27,687 bases of DNA from Hofstenia miamia. Its lineage: Eukaryota; Xenacoelomorpha; Acoela; Hofsteniidae. The DNA lies in contig CABFPE010001167.1 of NCBI GenBank assembly GCA_900660155.1, forward strand, positions 47,797 to 75,483, in the 5' to 3' direction. Made by a program: the position numbers and the translations under genes. The notes under the pieces were generated by a model. It was not told where the DNA came from. It made no database searches and saw only the letters and a list, made by a program, of their open reading frames with translations. Positions 21,701 to 27,175 of the stretch are shown one piece after another; positions within the stretch are counted from its first letter, which is position 1, and each line of letters opens with the position of its first letter.

Positions 21701-23637
21701 GGAAGCAGTGGGGGATGGGAGGATCTAGAAAGTATGTAATTTTGTTTTTGATACATTCTTTATTGCTAATTACTAAATGGTTTTTTAGAAATTCCTTAAA
21801 TGTACTGGGGGTCAGTTACGCTAAAATTCACGATTTTAATTTTGAAAAGTTATTTTCTAAACGTTGCCTGTTATTTAAAGTTTTAAACCGAATGAATGTA
21901 TATTTTTGGTAAGCAATTTTATCATTGGTTTTCACTAAGAAAATTTAAAAATAGTTGCCTTAATTCCATATGATTAGCACATTCGTGTAAAAATACACTC
22001 ATATTTTAAAATATAGCAAATTTCATAAGCCCACTTAATTTCCTTAAGTTCAGGCCTAAATATATTATATAATAATTTTAATGTGTATTCATTACTGTAA
22101 ATTCAGCCAAATTACTGTGAAGTTTCAAATAGAAAACCTGTGACACTTGTAAATCTGCTGGTGTTTAATGACTTGATAGCATTAGGTACATTTTTGAGGG
22201 TTTGATTTTGAATTTATCAAGTTATTATTTCTTTTCACTGCATTGTTATGCTCCGTGACCAAATGTCTATATTTGATCTGTAATGTAGTTTGTTATTGCA
22301 ACAATTTAGGTGACACTGAGATTTGTAAGTATGGTTTTTAAAAATAAGATTTCTACATTCTATTCATTCATTTTCAATTCCTTACGATTTATATTCAATG
22401 TGCAATTTTAAGACAAATTCTTAAATTTTAGTTTTTTTAACGCCGCGCATATCAATTTTAGTAATCGCGTCGTTTGAATGAAGACATTTCATATATTTTC
22501 CCCTGTTTGTTGGTATGTCTGTGCTCTCTAAGCATTAATTTCATTAATATTTGACTGAGAAGTTCTAGTGATTAATTAAAAATAGGCATCACTAATGTTA
22601 AAAATGTTTTTCCATCATTTTAAAACTCTTTTGGAGTTAGTTTGCATATTGTAATATTGTAGAAGTCTTTATAATCAATGTTTTGATTTTGCTGTTTTTA
22701 GAATTTTCTGGATGCTATTGTTGATTTAAGTTATAGGTTTCTGGTCACCAGTAAACGCATTATCACTTCTTCGAGATGTGCTTTATTTAAACATTACGAA
22801 TTAGAAACTTTTTTTCCTGCACACACATTTACATACGATATTTCAATAATTTCTGTACTTTTTGAAGTTACATGCTAATCTTTAAAATATATCGCAAGGT
22901 CTCAACACATAGTGCGCTGAAATCGCTTTATTGCGCCTGTAACATATCAACTACAGAAATGTGGTTTCCTAATTCCTTGAAACTCGCCGAGTGCATAAAT
23001 AAATGATGTTTGAATTTTAATTTACTATAATAACGTTAACCTGGATATTTTCAATAAAATTTTGACAATGATGCAGTTATTATATAATAAATTTTGTCAT
23101 CAATTTTTTATTAAATTTTTGGCATACTGCAAATTGACATTTCTAATTTGTAAAATTCTGCATAAAACCGTATGAATTTTTGCAAATTTTGATAATAAAC
23201 ATGGAAGCATTATAGAATTTAGTGAACTTTTCAAATTTATCAGAATTCCTCTAAGCATATTCATGTAAATAGTGGACAGAATGTTTAATTTCAATTGTTG
23301 ATTTTGTTTAATTAAATTTCACATTTTAAAACTAAAAGTTCTTAAACCTTATTTCCTTGTTATGCCATAATTGTTTATGATTTTTATAGATATTCGGCGC
23401 TTATTAGAAGCTAGTGGTTCTGGAACTGCCACATCGTTTAGTCGTATGCCAACTCTTGTCCGTAAAGAATATACAACAATTACTGACTACATAGACGTTT
23501 CAGTCCTCTATGAGAACTCCCCCAATAGCTCATTGTCGTCGCTAATCGAAGATTCAGACGAGAGTCGACAAGAAAAGGCTTTTGAATCAGATGACGATCT
23601 CTCCAATCACATTAGTATTGTTGATGAGGATCTCTAG
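327..23637 (+). CDS. TRPM-family cation channel, 3' half (8 exons, 475 codons, 5' partial)
   Basis: Eight exons, joined 327-575, 3820-3994, 4810-4933, 8028-8218, 11222-11354, 14764-14896, 21557-21731 and 23390-23637, give one open frame of 1428 nt ending in TAG. Every split codon resolves to a sensible residue. Residue numbers here count from the first visible codon. In order: S3 (about 24-41), S4 (48-66), S4-S5 linker ending IIGKM (79-83), S5 (84-103), pore helix and filter YGEVYAGEI (132-140), pore-loop cysteines C144 and C152, S6 (161-182), TRP helix starting VWKFQRY (196-202), charged linker (247-290), coiled coil (291-335), Ser-rich tail with [10 protein letters not shown] (420-429). TRPM proteins are plasma-membrane or organelle cation channels that act as tetramers. 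GEVYA and the post-S6 VWKFQRY place it with the TRPM1/3/6/7 group. No alpha-kinase (TRPM6/7) or Nudix domain (TRPM2) follows the coiled coil, so the layout is TRPM1/3-like. Ion selectivity cannot be read from sequence alone. Confidence 0.93.
576..3819 (+). other. Intron 1 (3244 bp), no identified gene
   Basis: Bounded by GTTTGT and TTATTTAG. It is AT-rich throughout. It contains an unresolved base at 746, an (AT)n microsatellite at 750-780, and short open frames on both strands (for example 1539-1808 minus, 2899-3096 minus) that match no family I recognise. I found no transposon ends with target duplications here. Confidence 0.85.
750..780. repeat. (AT)n microsatellite beside an N
   Basis: An uninterrupted TA/AT dinucleotide run of about 31 bp lies in intron 1, four bases after an unresolved base at 746. 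The N may mark a gap joined across this low-complexity tract, so the true tract length is uncertain. Confidence 0.95.
3820..3994 (+). CDS. TRPM exon B: S5, pore helix and GEVYAGEI filter
   Basis: This exon has 175 nt, entering in phase 0 and leaving after one base of codon 142. The acceptor is TTATTTAG and the donor a consensus GTAAGT at 3995. Residues 84-141 cover S5 ([19 protein letters not shown]), the conserved VTRQAI turn, and the pore helix leading into [15 protein letters not shown]133-E134 is the position that lines the filter of TRPM6/7-type channels, and a second acidic residue, E139, follows. Relatives have Asp after the Ile (GEI-D); here the residue is Ile141. Confidence 0.95.
3995..4809 (+). 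other. Intron 2 (815 bp) with two long open frames
   Basis: Bounded by GTAAGT and TTATTTAG. Two + strand frames are open inside it, 4143-4325 (60 codons) and 4458-4754 (98 codons). Neither resembles TRPM or a family I know, and exons B and C join perfectly without them, so they are not needed for the channel. A second AG (4794-4795, CTAG) lies 14 nt upstream of the acceptor used, but its frame would break the protein. Confidence 0.8.
4810..4933 (+). CDS. TRPM exon C: pore-loop cysteines and S6
   Basis: This exon has 124 nt. Its first two bases (CT) complete codon 142 with the C left by exon B, giving Pro. The sequence then reads [15 protein letters not shown], the paired-cysteine pore loop (C144, C152) in the spacing seen in short-loop TRPMs, and S6 through NLLIAVF. 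The donor is GTAACT at 4934, leaving AA for codon 183 (Asn). S6 reads [17 protein letters not shown]; the Glu (E170) stands where the relatives I recall have a neutral residue. The acceptor was chosen because only 4809/4810 keeps the frame and the P-E-C match. Confidence 0.94.
5513..5924. mobile_element. Degenerate hAT-like non-autonomous element
   Basis: The left end TAGTGTTCTGCGGGC (5513) and the reverse complement of the right end TAGAGTTCTATGGCA agree at 10-11 of the first 14 positions. The flanking octamers ctcagaag (5505-5512) and gtctgaat (5925-5932) agree at 5 of 8, as expected for a decayed 8-bp duplication. The interior has GC-rich subterminal blocks (GCCGTAGCCGCGGC near 5560-5575, GGCCGGC near 5852 and 5882) and no open frame. 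Element identity is inferred from the ends; the duplication is too weak to prove it. Confidence 0.45.
5939..6999. mobile_element. Non-autonomous hAT-type element, 1061 bp, 8-bp TSD
   Basis: The element is flanked by a perfect 8-bp direct repeat ATCCTAAC (5931-5938 and 7000-7007). Its ends TAGGGCTGTGCGGGCA and the reverse complement of the right end TAGGGGTATGCGGGTA match at 13 of 16 positions. An 8-bp duplication with short TIRs of the form YAGGG is typical of hAT transposons. CGGGTACG motifs repeat inside both ends. The middle holds GGAATT-rich simple sequence (about 6530-6610 and 6825-6915). No transposase frame is present, so movement would need an enzyme supplied elsewhere. Confidence 0.88.
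6825..6915. repeat. GGAATT/GAATTG simple-sequence tract
   Basis: Runs of ATTGGAATTGAAA-type sequence repeat imperfectly here, with a related tract at about 6530-6610. Both lie inside the 1061-bp hAT element. They look like an old degenerate short tandem repeat. Confidence 0.7.
7122..7288 (+). repeat. Interspersed repeat, copy 1 (inverted partner at 14065-14221)
   Basis: Read on the + strand, this matches the reverse complement of 14065-14221 over about 160 bp. Shared blocks include TATGYCKGAGTSYGGACARG at the start, GGCAGGRC and GAGACYCAGTTAAA in the middle, and ATTCTTCATTAA followed by GCAGTAYTRTAGTGTCATAA at the end. No coding capacity is seen. I could not define terminal repeats or a target duplication. 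Confidence 0.75.
8028..8218 (+). CDS. TRPM exon D: TRP helix and post-TRP segment
   Basis: This exon has 191 nt. Its first base completes codon 183 (AA+T, Asn), and one base is left for codon 247. The acceptor is GTTTTTAG and the donor GTAAAT at 8219. The sequence after S6 runs [13 protein letters not shown], then [17 protein letters not shown] (196-212) and VVPPPF (213-218). This is the TRP helix and Pro-rich turn conserved in TRPM1/3/6/7. A membrane-proximal block [11 protein letters not shown] (228-238) is rich in Cys and basic residues; such sites may be lipid-modified or bind phosphoinositides, which is inference. Confidence 0.95.
8219..11221 (+). other. Intron 4 (3003 bp), little recognisable
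   Basis: Bounded by GTAAAT and TTTTTAG. The 8219-10000 part is plain AT-rich sequence with no feature I can support. A slightly more GC-rich patch at about 10020-10650 contains a minus-strand open stretch, listed separately. Confidence 0.8.
10375..10680 (-). pseudogene. Unidentified antisense coding-like relic
   Basis: Read leftward from about 10680 the frame is open for roughly 100 codons, ending at 10375. It includes [19 protein letters not shown] and [19 protein letters not shown]. No upstream start is obvious and stops follow, with other short coding-like pieces as far down as about 10020. It could be a decayed retroelement or transposase fragment, but I recognise no diagnostic motif. 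Confidence 0.3.
11222..11354 (+). CDS. TRPM exon E: charged C-terminal linker
   Basis: This exon has 133 nt. The leading AA completes codon 247 (Lys), and AG is left for codon 291. The acceptor is TTTTTAG and the donor GTGATT at 11355. It encodes [16 protein letters not shown], then [28 protein letters not shown]. The DRGL (exon D) + [12 protein letters not shown] join matches the YGLKLF(I/L)xDDEL segment of TRPM3-type proteins, and [10 protein letters not shown] matches their SSNDERIRV segment before the coiled coil. Confidence 0.94.
12083..12354. mobile_element. hAT-type MITE, 272 bp, 8-bp TSD
   Basis: The element is flanked by a perfect 8-bp duplication GAAATAAC (12075-12082 and 12355-12362). 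The left end CATGCCCGTGGCTTG and the reverse complement of the right end CAGGGCCATGGCTAG agree at 10-11 of 15 positions, with the CA start common in hAT termini. GC-rich blocks with GGGGGCCATGGCCCC-like palindromes sit near both ends around an AT-rich core of about 150 bp. There is no coding capacity. The size, duplication length and terminal form fit a hAT-derived miniature element. Confidence 0.88.
13181..13953. repeat. 773-bp segment, original copy of 17748-18520
   Basis: This stretch is nearly identical to 17748-18520 at a constant offset of 4567. I noticed one difference, T13595 against G18162. Both edges run into flanking sequence without ambiguity here, whereas the second copy begins and ends at an N. 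This copy therefore looks like the true genomic location. No gene or transposon signature is evident within it. Confidence 0.9.
14065..14221 (-). repeat. Interspersed repeat, copy 2 (inverted partner of 7122-7288)
   Basis: The reverse complement of this stretch aligns with 7122-7288, as described there. The copies are 6.9 kb apart in opposite orientation, in introns 5 and 3. Substitutions are scattered and a few indels are present, so these are old copies and not a recent local inversion. Confidence 0.75.
14764..14896 (+). CDS. TRPM exon F: coiled-coil segment
   Basis: This exon has 133 nt. Its first base completes codon 291 (AG+A, Arg), and it ends in phase 0. The acceptor is AAATTTAG and the donor GTAAGC at 14897. 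Residues 291-335 read [16 protein letters not shown], then [10 protein letters not shown] and [19 protein letters not shown]. Hydrophobic residues fall at heptad spacing (M, I, L then M, L, I, L), the pattern of the C-terminal coiled coil that supports tetramer assembly in TRPM proteins. The frame stays open past the donor, but that extension enters a transposon. Confidence 0.93.
15127..15498 (-). pseudogene. C-terminal fragment of TTAA-element transposase
   Basis: This is a 123-codon open stretch ending in a stop. It begins [20 protein letters not shown] and carries [15 protein letters not shown] and [13 protein letters not shown]. From memory, the LPSExxIRxxIS pattern recurs in uncharacterised transposase-like proteins of cnidarians and other invertebrates; I cannot verify this here. 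It lies inside the 14923-17211 element, in the same frame as the [10 protein letters not shown] motif upstream but separated from it by several stops. The Met at 15498 may not be a real start. Confidence 0.6.
15632..15703 (-). repeat. Three 24-bp tandem units within the transposase relic
   Basis: Three consecutive copies of a 24-bp unit (ATTTTGAAATCC followed by ATAACAATCATG) occupy 15632-15655, 15656-15679 and 15680-15703; only the first base of the third copy differs. Being a multiple of three, the unit keeps the frame: the minus strand reads MIVMDFK plus one variable residue, three times, then continues MKFES. The repeat therefore falls on a candidate conserved acidic motif of the transposase. 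Confidence 0.9.
16262..16301. repeat. 40-bp inverted repeat (hairpin)
   Basis: CTGCAGCCAC at 16262-16272 pairs with GTGGCTGCAG at 16291-16301 (10 bp), and an inner TCTGCTT/AAGCAGA pair extends the stem by 7 bp around a small loop. It lies inside the TTAA element. It could be a subterminal structure or a remnant of a nested insertion. A second, smaller hairpin CAGGGGT-GCA-ACCCCTG is at 16567-16583. Confidence 0.75.
16567..16583. repeat. Small perfect hairpin CAGGGGT/ACCCCTG
   Basis: A perfect 7-bp stem surrounds the loop GCA. The flanks GTGGGGTCG and AACCACAC allow imperfect extension. It sits in a short GC-rich island within the TTAA element. No terminator or RNA-gene role can be supported. 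Confidence 0.7.
16702..17037 (-). pseudogene. Cys-rich N-terminal fragment of TTAA-element protein
   Basis: This is a 111-codon frame. It starts [20 protein letters not shown] and continues [13 protein letters not shown], giving nine cysteines within the first 26 residues or so, followed by a basic run. This looks like a zinc-binding or CXC-like DNA-binding segment. The rest ([30 protein letters not shown]) resembles no named domain. The distance from the right TIR (about 170 bp) and the orientation fit the start of the element's coding region. The exact family is unknown to me. Confidence 0.6.
17681..17746 (+). repeat. 66-bp direct repeat, left copy
   Basis: Begins ATTACATGTACC and ends GACAAGATGA. 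It is identical to 18522-18587. The left copy ends immediately before the N at 17747, and the right copy begins immediately after the N at 18521, so the pair exactly brackets the duplicated 773-bp block. Confidence 0.95.
17747..18521. repeat. N-bounded 773-bp duplicate of 13181-13953, likely assembly artefact
   Basis: An N at 17747 and an N at 18521 enclose 773 bp nearly identical to 13181-13953, in the same orientation. The exact 66-bp repeat on either side is what an unmerged contig overlap would leave if a foreign contig had been placed in a gap. A real duplication is possible but would not be expected to have both edges at unresolved bases. The simplest true sequence runs from 17746 directly to 18588. 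Confidence 0.85.
18522..18587 (+). repeat. 66-bp direct repeat, right copy
   Basis: Identical to 17681-17746. See that entry and the N-bounded block for interpretation. Confidence 0.95.
18588..19077 (-). pseudogene. Mariner/IS630-type transposase relic
   Basis: The N-terminal part (19077 to 18871) reads [20 protein letters not shown] and then [21 protein letters not shown], the helix-turn-helix layout found at the start of many mariner-like transposases. After a frame change come pieces such as [20 protein letters not shown] and SVRSIGM. Next to 18588 lies [20 protein letters not shown], matching the SDExxFxLxGxVNRHN motif that carries the second catalytic Asp. Internal stops and at least one frameshift make it dead. 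The first Asp is not clearly visible and the third lies beyond the break at the 66-bp repeat. It is antisense to the TRPM gene. Confidence 0.7.
19325..20165 (-). pseudogene. hAT transposase relic (TTF finger + DUF4371-like)
   Basis: Read leftward, an N-terminal piece (about 20115-19960) gives [20 protein letters not shown], resembling the TTF-type finger of ZMYM-like hAT proteins. After one stop comes 19951-19628, with [20 protein letters not shown] and [14 protein letters not shown]; the latter matches the SPxIQNExIxIxG core of DUF4371. After two further stops and a degenerate stretch, 19615-19325 ends [20 protein letters not shown], like the L-x-x-x-L-x-x-LGL segment after the first catalytic region. 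There is no intact catalytic domain. It is antisense to the host gene. Confidence 0.6.
21557..21731 (+). CDS. TRPM exon G: post-coiled-coil Ser-rich region
   Basis: This exon has 175 nt, entering in phase 0 and leaving one base (A) for codon 394. The acceptor is TTTTCTAG and the donor GTATGT at 21732. Residues 336-393 read [13 protein letters not shown], then [35 protein letters not shown] and [10 protein letters not shown]. The position, phase and open frame fit directly after the coiled coil. It is poorly conserved, as expected for the TRPM1/3-type tail. Clustered Ser residues next to basic residues are plausible phosphorylation sites (inference). Confidence 0.85.
21732..23389 (+). other. 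Intron 7 (1658 bp), nothing recognised
   Basis: Bounded by GTATGT and TTTTTATAG. It is AT-rich. Open frames at 21715-21912 (+) and 23100-23294 (-) look like chance frames; the first only overlaps the exon G donor in another frame. I see no repeat boundaries. Confidence 0.85.
23390..23637 (+). CDS. TRPM exon H: C-terminal tail and stop codon
   Basis: This exon has 248 nt. The leading AT completes codon 394 (A+AT, Asn). The acceptor is TTTTTATAG and the stop is TAG at 23635-23637. Residues 395-475 include [20 protein letters not shown] (413-432) and an acidic Ser-rich end ([27 protein letters not shown]). The EYTxITD element resembles a short motif I recall near the C-terminus of TRPM1/3 and insect TRPM proteins; this recollection is unverified. 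The frame is open upstream into the intron to 23371, but the phase fixes the start at 23390. Confidence 0.9.
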
Positions 23638-23720
23638 AGAAAGTTCTTTTTTTGTTGATTTAGATTTTCAAATTTTAGCTTGCTTTTTATTATAATTTAA
23701 TAAATTTCATTGTGATCAGA
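23638..23720 (+). terminator. TRPM 3' UTR with AATAAA polyadenylation signal
   Basis: AATAAA at 23699-23704, 62 bp after the stop codon, is a canonical cleavage and polyadenylation signal. A T-rich stretch with TTGTG follows at 23708-23716. The cleavage site is expected roughly 10-30 bp downstream. A short 3' UTR is inferred; later alternative sites are possible in such AT-rich sequence. Confidence 0.65.
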
Positions 23721-24381
23721 TATTATCATAGACAAATATAATGTGAAAATATATTTGGAATTTGTTTAGGTGTTTGATCAGTATTTTCTAATAGTTTTTA
23801 ATTTAATCTATAATGTAGCCAGTAATCATAGTTGCAAAATTCGGAAATTCAAAGGGGGCGATATCAGATAAATTTTTCTTTGCAGTCCCACAGCAAAATC
23901 AGAGATGATCAAGGAGGAGTGTAAAATTGGTGTACCCGGGTGGATCTTGGTGTGAATTGGTTAATTCAAAAATGCGGATATTCTACGTTTTCTTCATAGG
24001 ATGTCATCTATACTTTAATATTTTTATCAAAAGTAGACATTTTTGCTTTGTGTTTAGGGGGAAGCGTCACATTTAATGCGTCTTAGATTAAACAAAATCA
24101 TGGATTTCAAGGCCTGCAGCAGTTTCTTCACACAGTTGTCATTAAGAGTTTAAATACAAATTTCCTAGGATAATAAATTCATCATGTTTCCTTAAGATAT
24201 GTTACAAAATATGAAATTATAAAATCTATTAACAGTTAAAAAACAACTACAGCGGACCTTCCTGCACACAAATTTCGTTGCTATCGTAACACTTCTGAAT
24301 ATCAATTGTCCCTTTTTCCGCGGAATGTCATTTGCTGATCCACCATATCTGTCTACTGTTGAAATGTCTTATTAATCGAAA
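23721..24381. other. Intergenic, nothing recognised
   Basis: AT-rich sequence with a few GC-richer islands (for example GGTGTACCCGGGTGG near 23928-23942). I see no open frame of note, repeat boundaries or RNA gene. Confidence 0.75.
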
Positions 24382-24558
24382 ATGATAAATATTAAAAAAA
24401 TTCTAGACCTAAAATGTACGCGAGAAGTGGAGGAGATATCTCAACGTATTCATAAAAATATAATAGATCATGTTCGTAAGTGCGTATCAAAGGTGCCTTC
24501 AGCTGGTGGACATTTGCGAGCTCCCCGATTGGAAAAATCAAAAACGCTTATGCAATAG
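24382..24558 (+). pseudogene. Unidentified short ORF, 58 codons, possible exon or relic
   Basis: ATG at 24382 opens MINIKKILDLKCTREVEEI, then SQRIHKNIIDHVRKCVSK and VPSAGGHLRAPRLEKSKT, stopping at TAG (24556-24558). Just past the stop the +1 frame reads KNAYAIDDINVDNLNLRFPL and IATTDDCCPL, so a frameshift could link the two into about 85 codons. The composition looks protein-like (good mix of charged residues, GC-richer than its surroundings), but I recognise no family. It may be part of a decayed retroelement related to the Penelope-like relic 500 bp downstream, or a lost exon. Confidence 0.35.
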
Positions 24559-25069
24559 ATGACATCAATGTGGATAACCTCAACTTGAGGTTTCCTTTAA
24601 TAGCTACAACTGATGACTGTTGTCCTCTCTAGAAACACTAAGCAATGTGATCTTTATGCAATACGACAAGTTGACCTGATGGGTTACTCTCCTGGATTAT
24701 ACAGCAGAATGCACATAGCTTTGCTTAGGTTTTCCAGCTAGTGTTTAATATTTCCATCTATTCAAGCAATCCAAGGTTTGTCGCAAACCAAAAGCGGGCA
24801 AATCAATATCTATGGACAACTTAATGTTAATATCCTTCACATGCATAATGTCGCGTAAATCGGAAATATATCTAATCATCAAACAACTTCTGGCTACCAG
24901 CTAATCAGTTTGGTTTTTAGAAAATATGGCTCCACTGAGTACCTCACCATCTAATATTTGCAAGCATGCTCAGAATTGTACCCGCTATCAACCCATATAT
25001 TATTAACTGAGTTCTTGTCTTTGTCAAATCGTCCGCAGATTGTGGAATTCAACCAAAAACGTTAAGGTG

Positions 25070-25530
25070 TATTACTTACTACGTGGAATTCCACAACGAT
25101 ATTTTTGCCGTCCCACATATTTTTATTAAAGATACATGGACGATGTATTTGCTATAGTAAATAATGAAGAAGATGCAGAATTGATACTAAGAAAATTAAA
25201 TACAATAGATGACAAGAAGATATACAATGGAAAAAGAACTTAACAATAATTTCCATTTTCTAAACATGAATGTTAGCAGAACAGCAAATGGCTTTATTAC
25301 AGAAATTTATAGAACGCCAACTTATACAGGTTTAGTTTTATATTTCAATTCAAATTCACCTGTAGCATACAAAATAGCACTAATTAAAGAAGCAATATAT
25401 CGAATTTTTGATTTCTCAAGACCTTATGGCATTATAAACCAAGAAATAATCAAATTAGTCGAATTTGAAGAATGAATATCCAAGTAATTTTAATAAGAAA
25501 TTTATTAAAGAAACAATGGATTAAATATTG
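25070..25530 (+). pseudogene. Penelope-like reverse transcriptase relic (palm to thumb), frameshifted
   Basis: The frame at 25130-25243 encodes RYMDDVFAIVNNEEDAELIL, with the catalytic YMDD box of reverse transcriptases. The next frame (25209-25475) continues YTMEKELNNNFHFLNMNVSR, then GFITEIYRTPTYTGLVLYFN and SPVAYKIALIKEAIYRI. A third frame gives KNEYPSNFNKKFIKETMD after 25470. The order YxDD, TxExExNNxLxFLD, YRxPTxTGLxxxFxS, YPxxF follows Penelope-like elements, which use a GIY-YIG endonuclease; I do not see that domain here. At least two frameshifts separate the pieces, and the fingers domain upstream is not recognisable. Confidence 0.75.
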
Positions 25531-26500
25531 AACAAGACTGGAAAATATTCGAATAATTTTGAACACACTTTAAAATTTAATATAGAGATAAGCACACAAC
25601 AAACAGATTAATCAAATATGAAGAATAAATTATATAAAAGAAATTTGTTTATACAACAAGAAAGCTTAGTCAAAACCTAGAATTAAAATCAATGACAAAC
25701 ATATCCGATAAGTCCAATGTTATCAGTAGTAAGAGACGGACACGAGGAGGTCTCATTGGGACACCCTAAGTTCTCGTAACACCCCATTACTATTTGCCAT
25801 GTGGAAATGAGGCGATTCTATTGGACGCCATCTAGCGACAAAATATTTTTGAAAAAACTTAATTGAACAAATTAATTTTCTTAGACCAAAGTGAGAATTT
25901 TTTACTTTTAAGATTTAGGCAAATGATATTTTTAATGAAAAATTTCGCTTAGGGCGTGTTTGTTGTAACAATGTTTAAACATGCAACACCATGTTTTAAG
26001 CAAAACAATTCATAGATCCAAAACCCAAATATTTCAAACAAAAAATGATGTGTTATTTGCATTCGAGCATGTTTCCAAGTGCGTTAATATTGATCAAAAC
26101 AAATATGCAAGAGGTGGAAAACAACAATTTTAGCATTTGTGTACTAATGTAAAAGCATACATTACTGCAATGACTCAGTGGCAAAGTTCAGCATTGTGCC
26201 ATCTTCAAATTTCCATCTTCATTCTAAAATATGACGGCACTTCCACATTCACCCAGGAGGTGGGCGCCAGAAATGCGTTAAGCCATTTATTTAATGTGGC
26301 TGGCTTTCCCCAGGAGGCCTATTGTTACTATGGGCCTAAATCATAAAGCAATGAAAACGATAATAACCATTCCAAATAAAATATCTAGTGACATTTGATA
26401 ACAACCAAGTACTATATAATTTGTAAAAATGTAAGCTTGGTTGGGTAAAAAGAAATTTAAATCAAAATTATGGGAAAAAAAACATTAACAACACAAAAAC
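25531..26500. other. Post-RT region, mostly unannotatable
   Basis: AT-rich sequence follows the reverse transcriptase relic. It could include the rest of the element (about 25531-25860), but no GIY-YIG motif is visible. The + frame 26137-26346 (69 codons, with EVGARNALSHLFNVAGFPQE) matches nothing I know and is probably chance. Confidence 0.6.
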
Positions 26501-26504
26501 ATTT

Positions 26505-27175
26505 TTAAAAAAAAACGTGTTTTGTAAAAAAAAAAAAATTCAACAATTGGAAATAGGCGAAAAGGCAATAACAACAAAAAAACGCCTTAAAAAAAATGTT
26601 TAAAAAGAAAATAAAAAAGAAGGAAATAAATAATACAACAACAAAAAAAGGCAAAAAAAAAATAAAAAAATCGTTGTAATACAAAAAAAAGTTTGGTGAA
26701 AAAAAAATAAAAATAATATTTCATTAATTAATAGAGAAGAATAAATTATTAAAATATAATCATTATAAAAAAACAAAATGGTGTTTGGTGAAAAAAGAAA
26801 TATTACATCAATGGAAATAGAATAATAAACTAATAAATAATAAATAGCATTAAAACAAAAACGGGGTATGATGGAAAGTGAAATATTGCATCAATGTATA
26901 TAGGTGAATAAACTATTAACATATAAAAATCGTTTTAAAACAAAAACGTGTTTGGATAAAAAGCAAAATATTACATCAGCATATAAAGGCGAATAAACCA
27001 TTAACACACAAAAATCATTTCAAAAACAAAAACGTGTTTGGTGAAAATAGAAATATTACATCAATGGACATAGGCAAATAAGCCATTAACACGTAAAAAA
27101 TCGCGTTAAAACAAAAACGGGGTACGATGGAAAGAGAAATATTATAACATTGTATATAAACAGTGATAGTAAAAT
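26505..27175. repeat. A-rich minisatellite, about 85-bp unit, at least 5 copies
   Basis: The unit core AAACAAAAACGNGTTTGG restarts at about 26771, 26853, 26938, 27024 and 27109, giving spacings of 82, 85, 86 and 85. Each unit continues with TGAAAA...AAATATTACATCAATG, then TAGGCGAATAAACCATTAAC and ATAAAAATCG before the next core. More degenerate, A-expanded copies can be traced at about 26510 and 26681. The strand is strongly A-biased. No open frame spans the array. Confidence 0.88.

Noticed and set aside
26137..26346. 69-codon + frame before the minisatellite
   Set aside because: No motif, no splice context, and its composition shifts half way. Most likely chance.
26505..27175. CRISPR-like array
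   Set aside because: The repeats are continuous degenerate tandem units without distinct spacers, in an animal genome.
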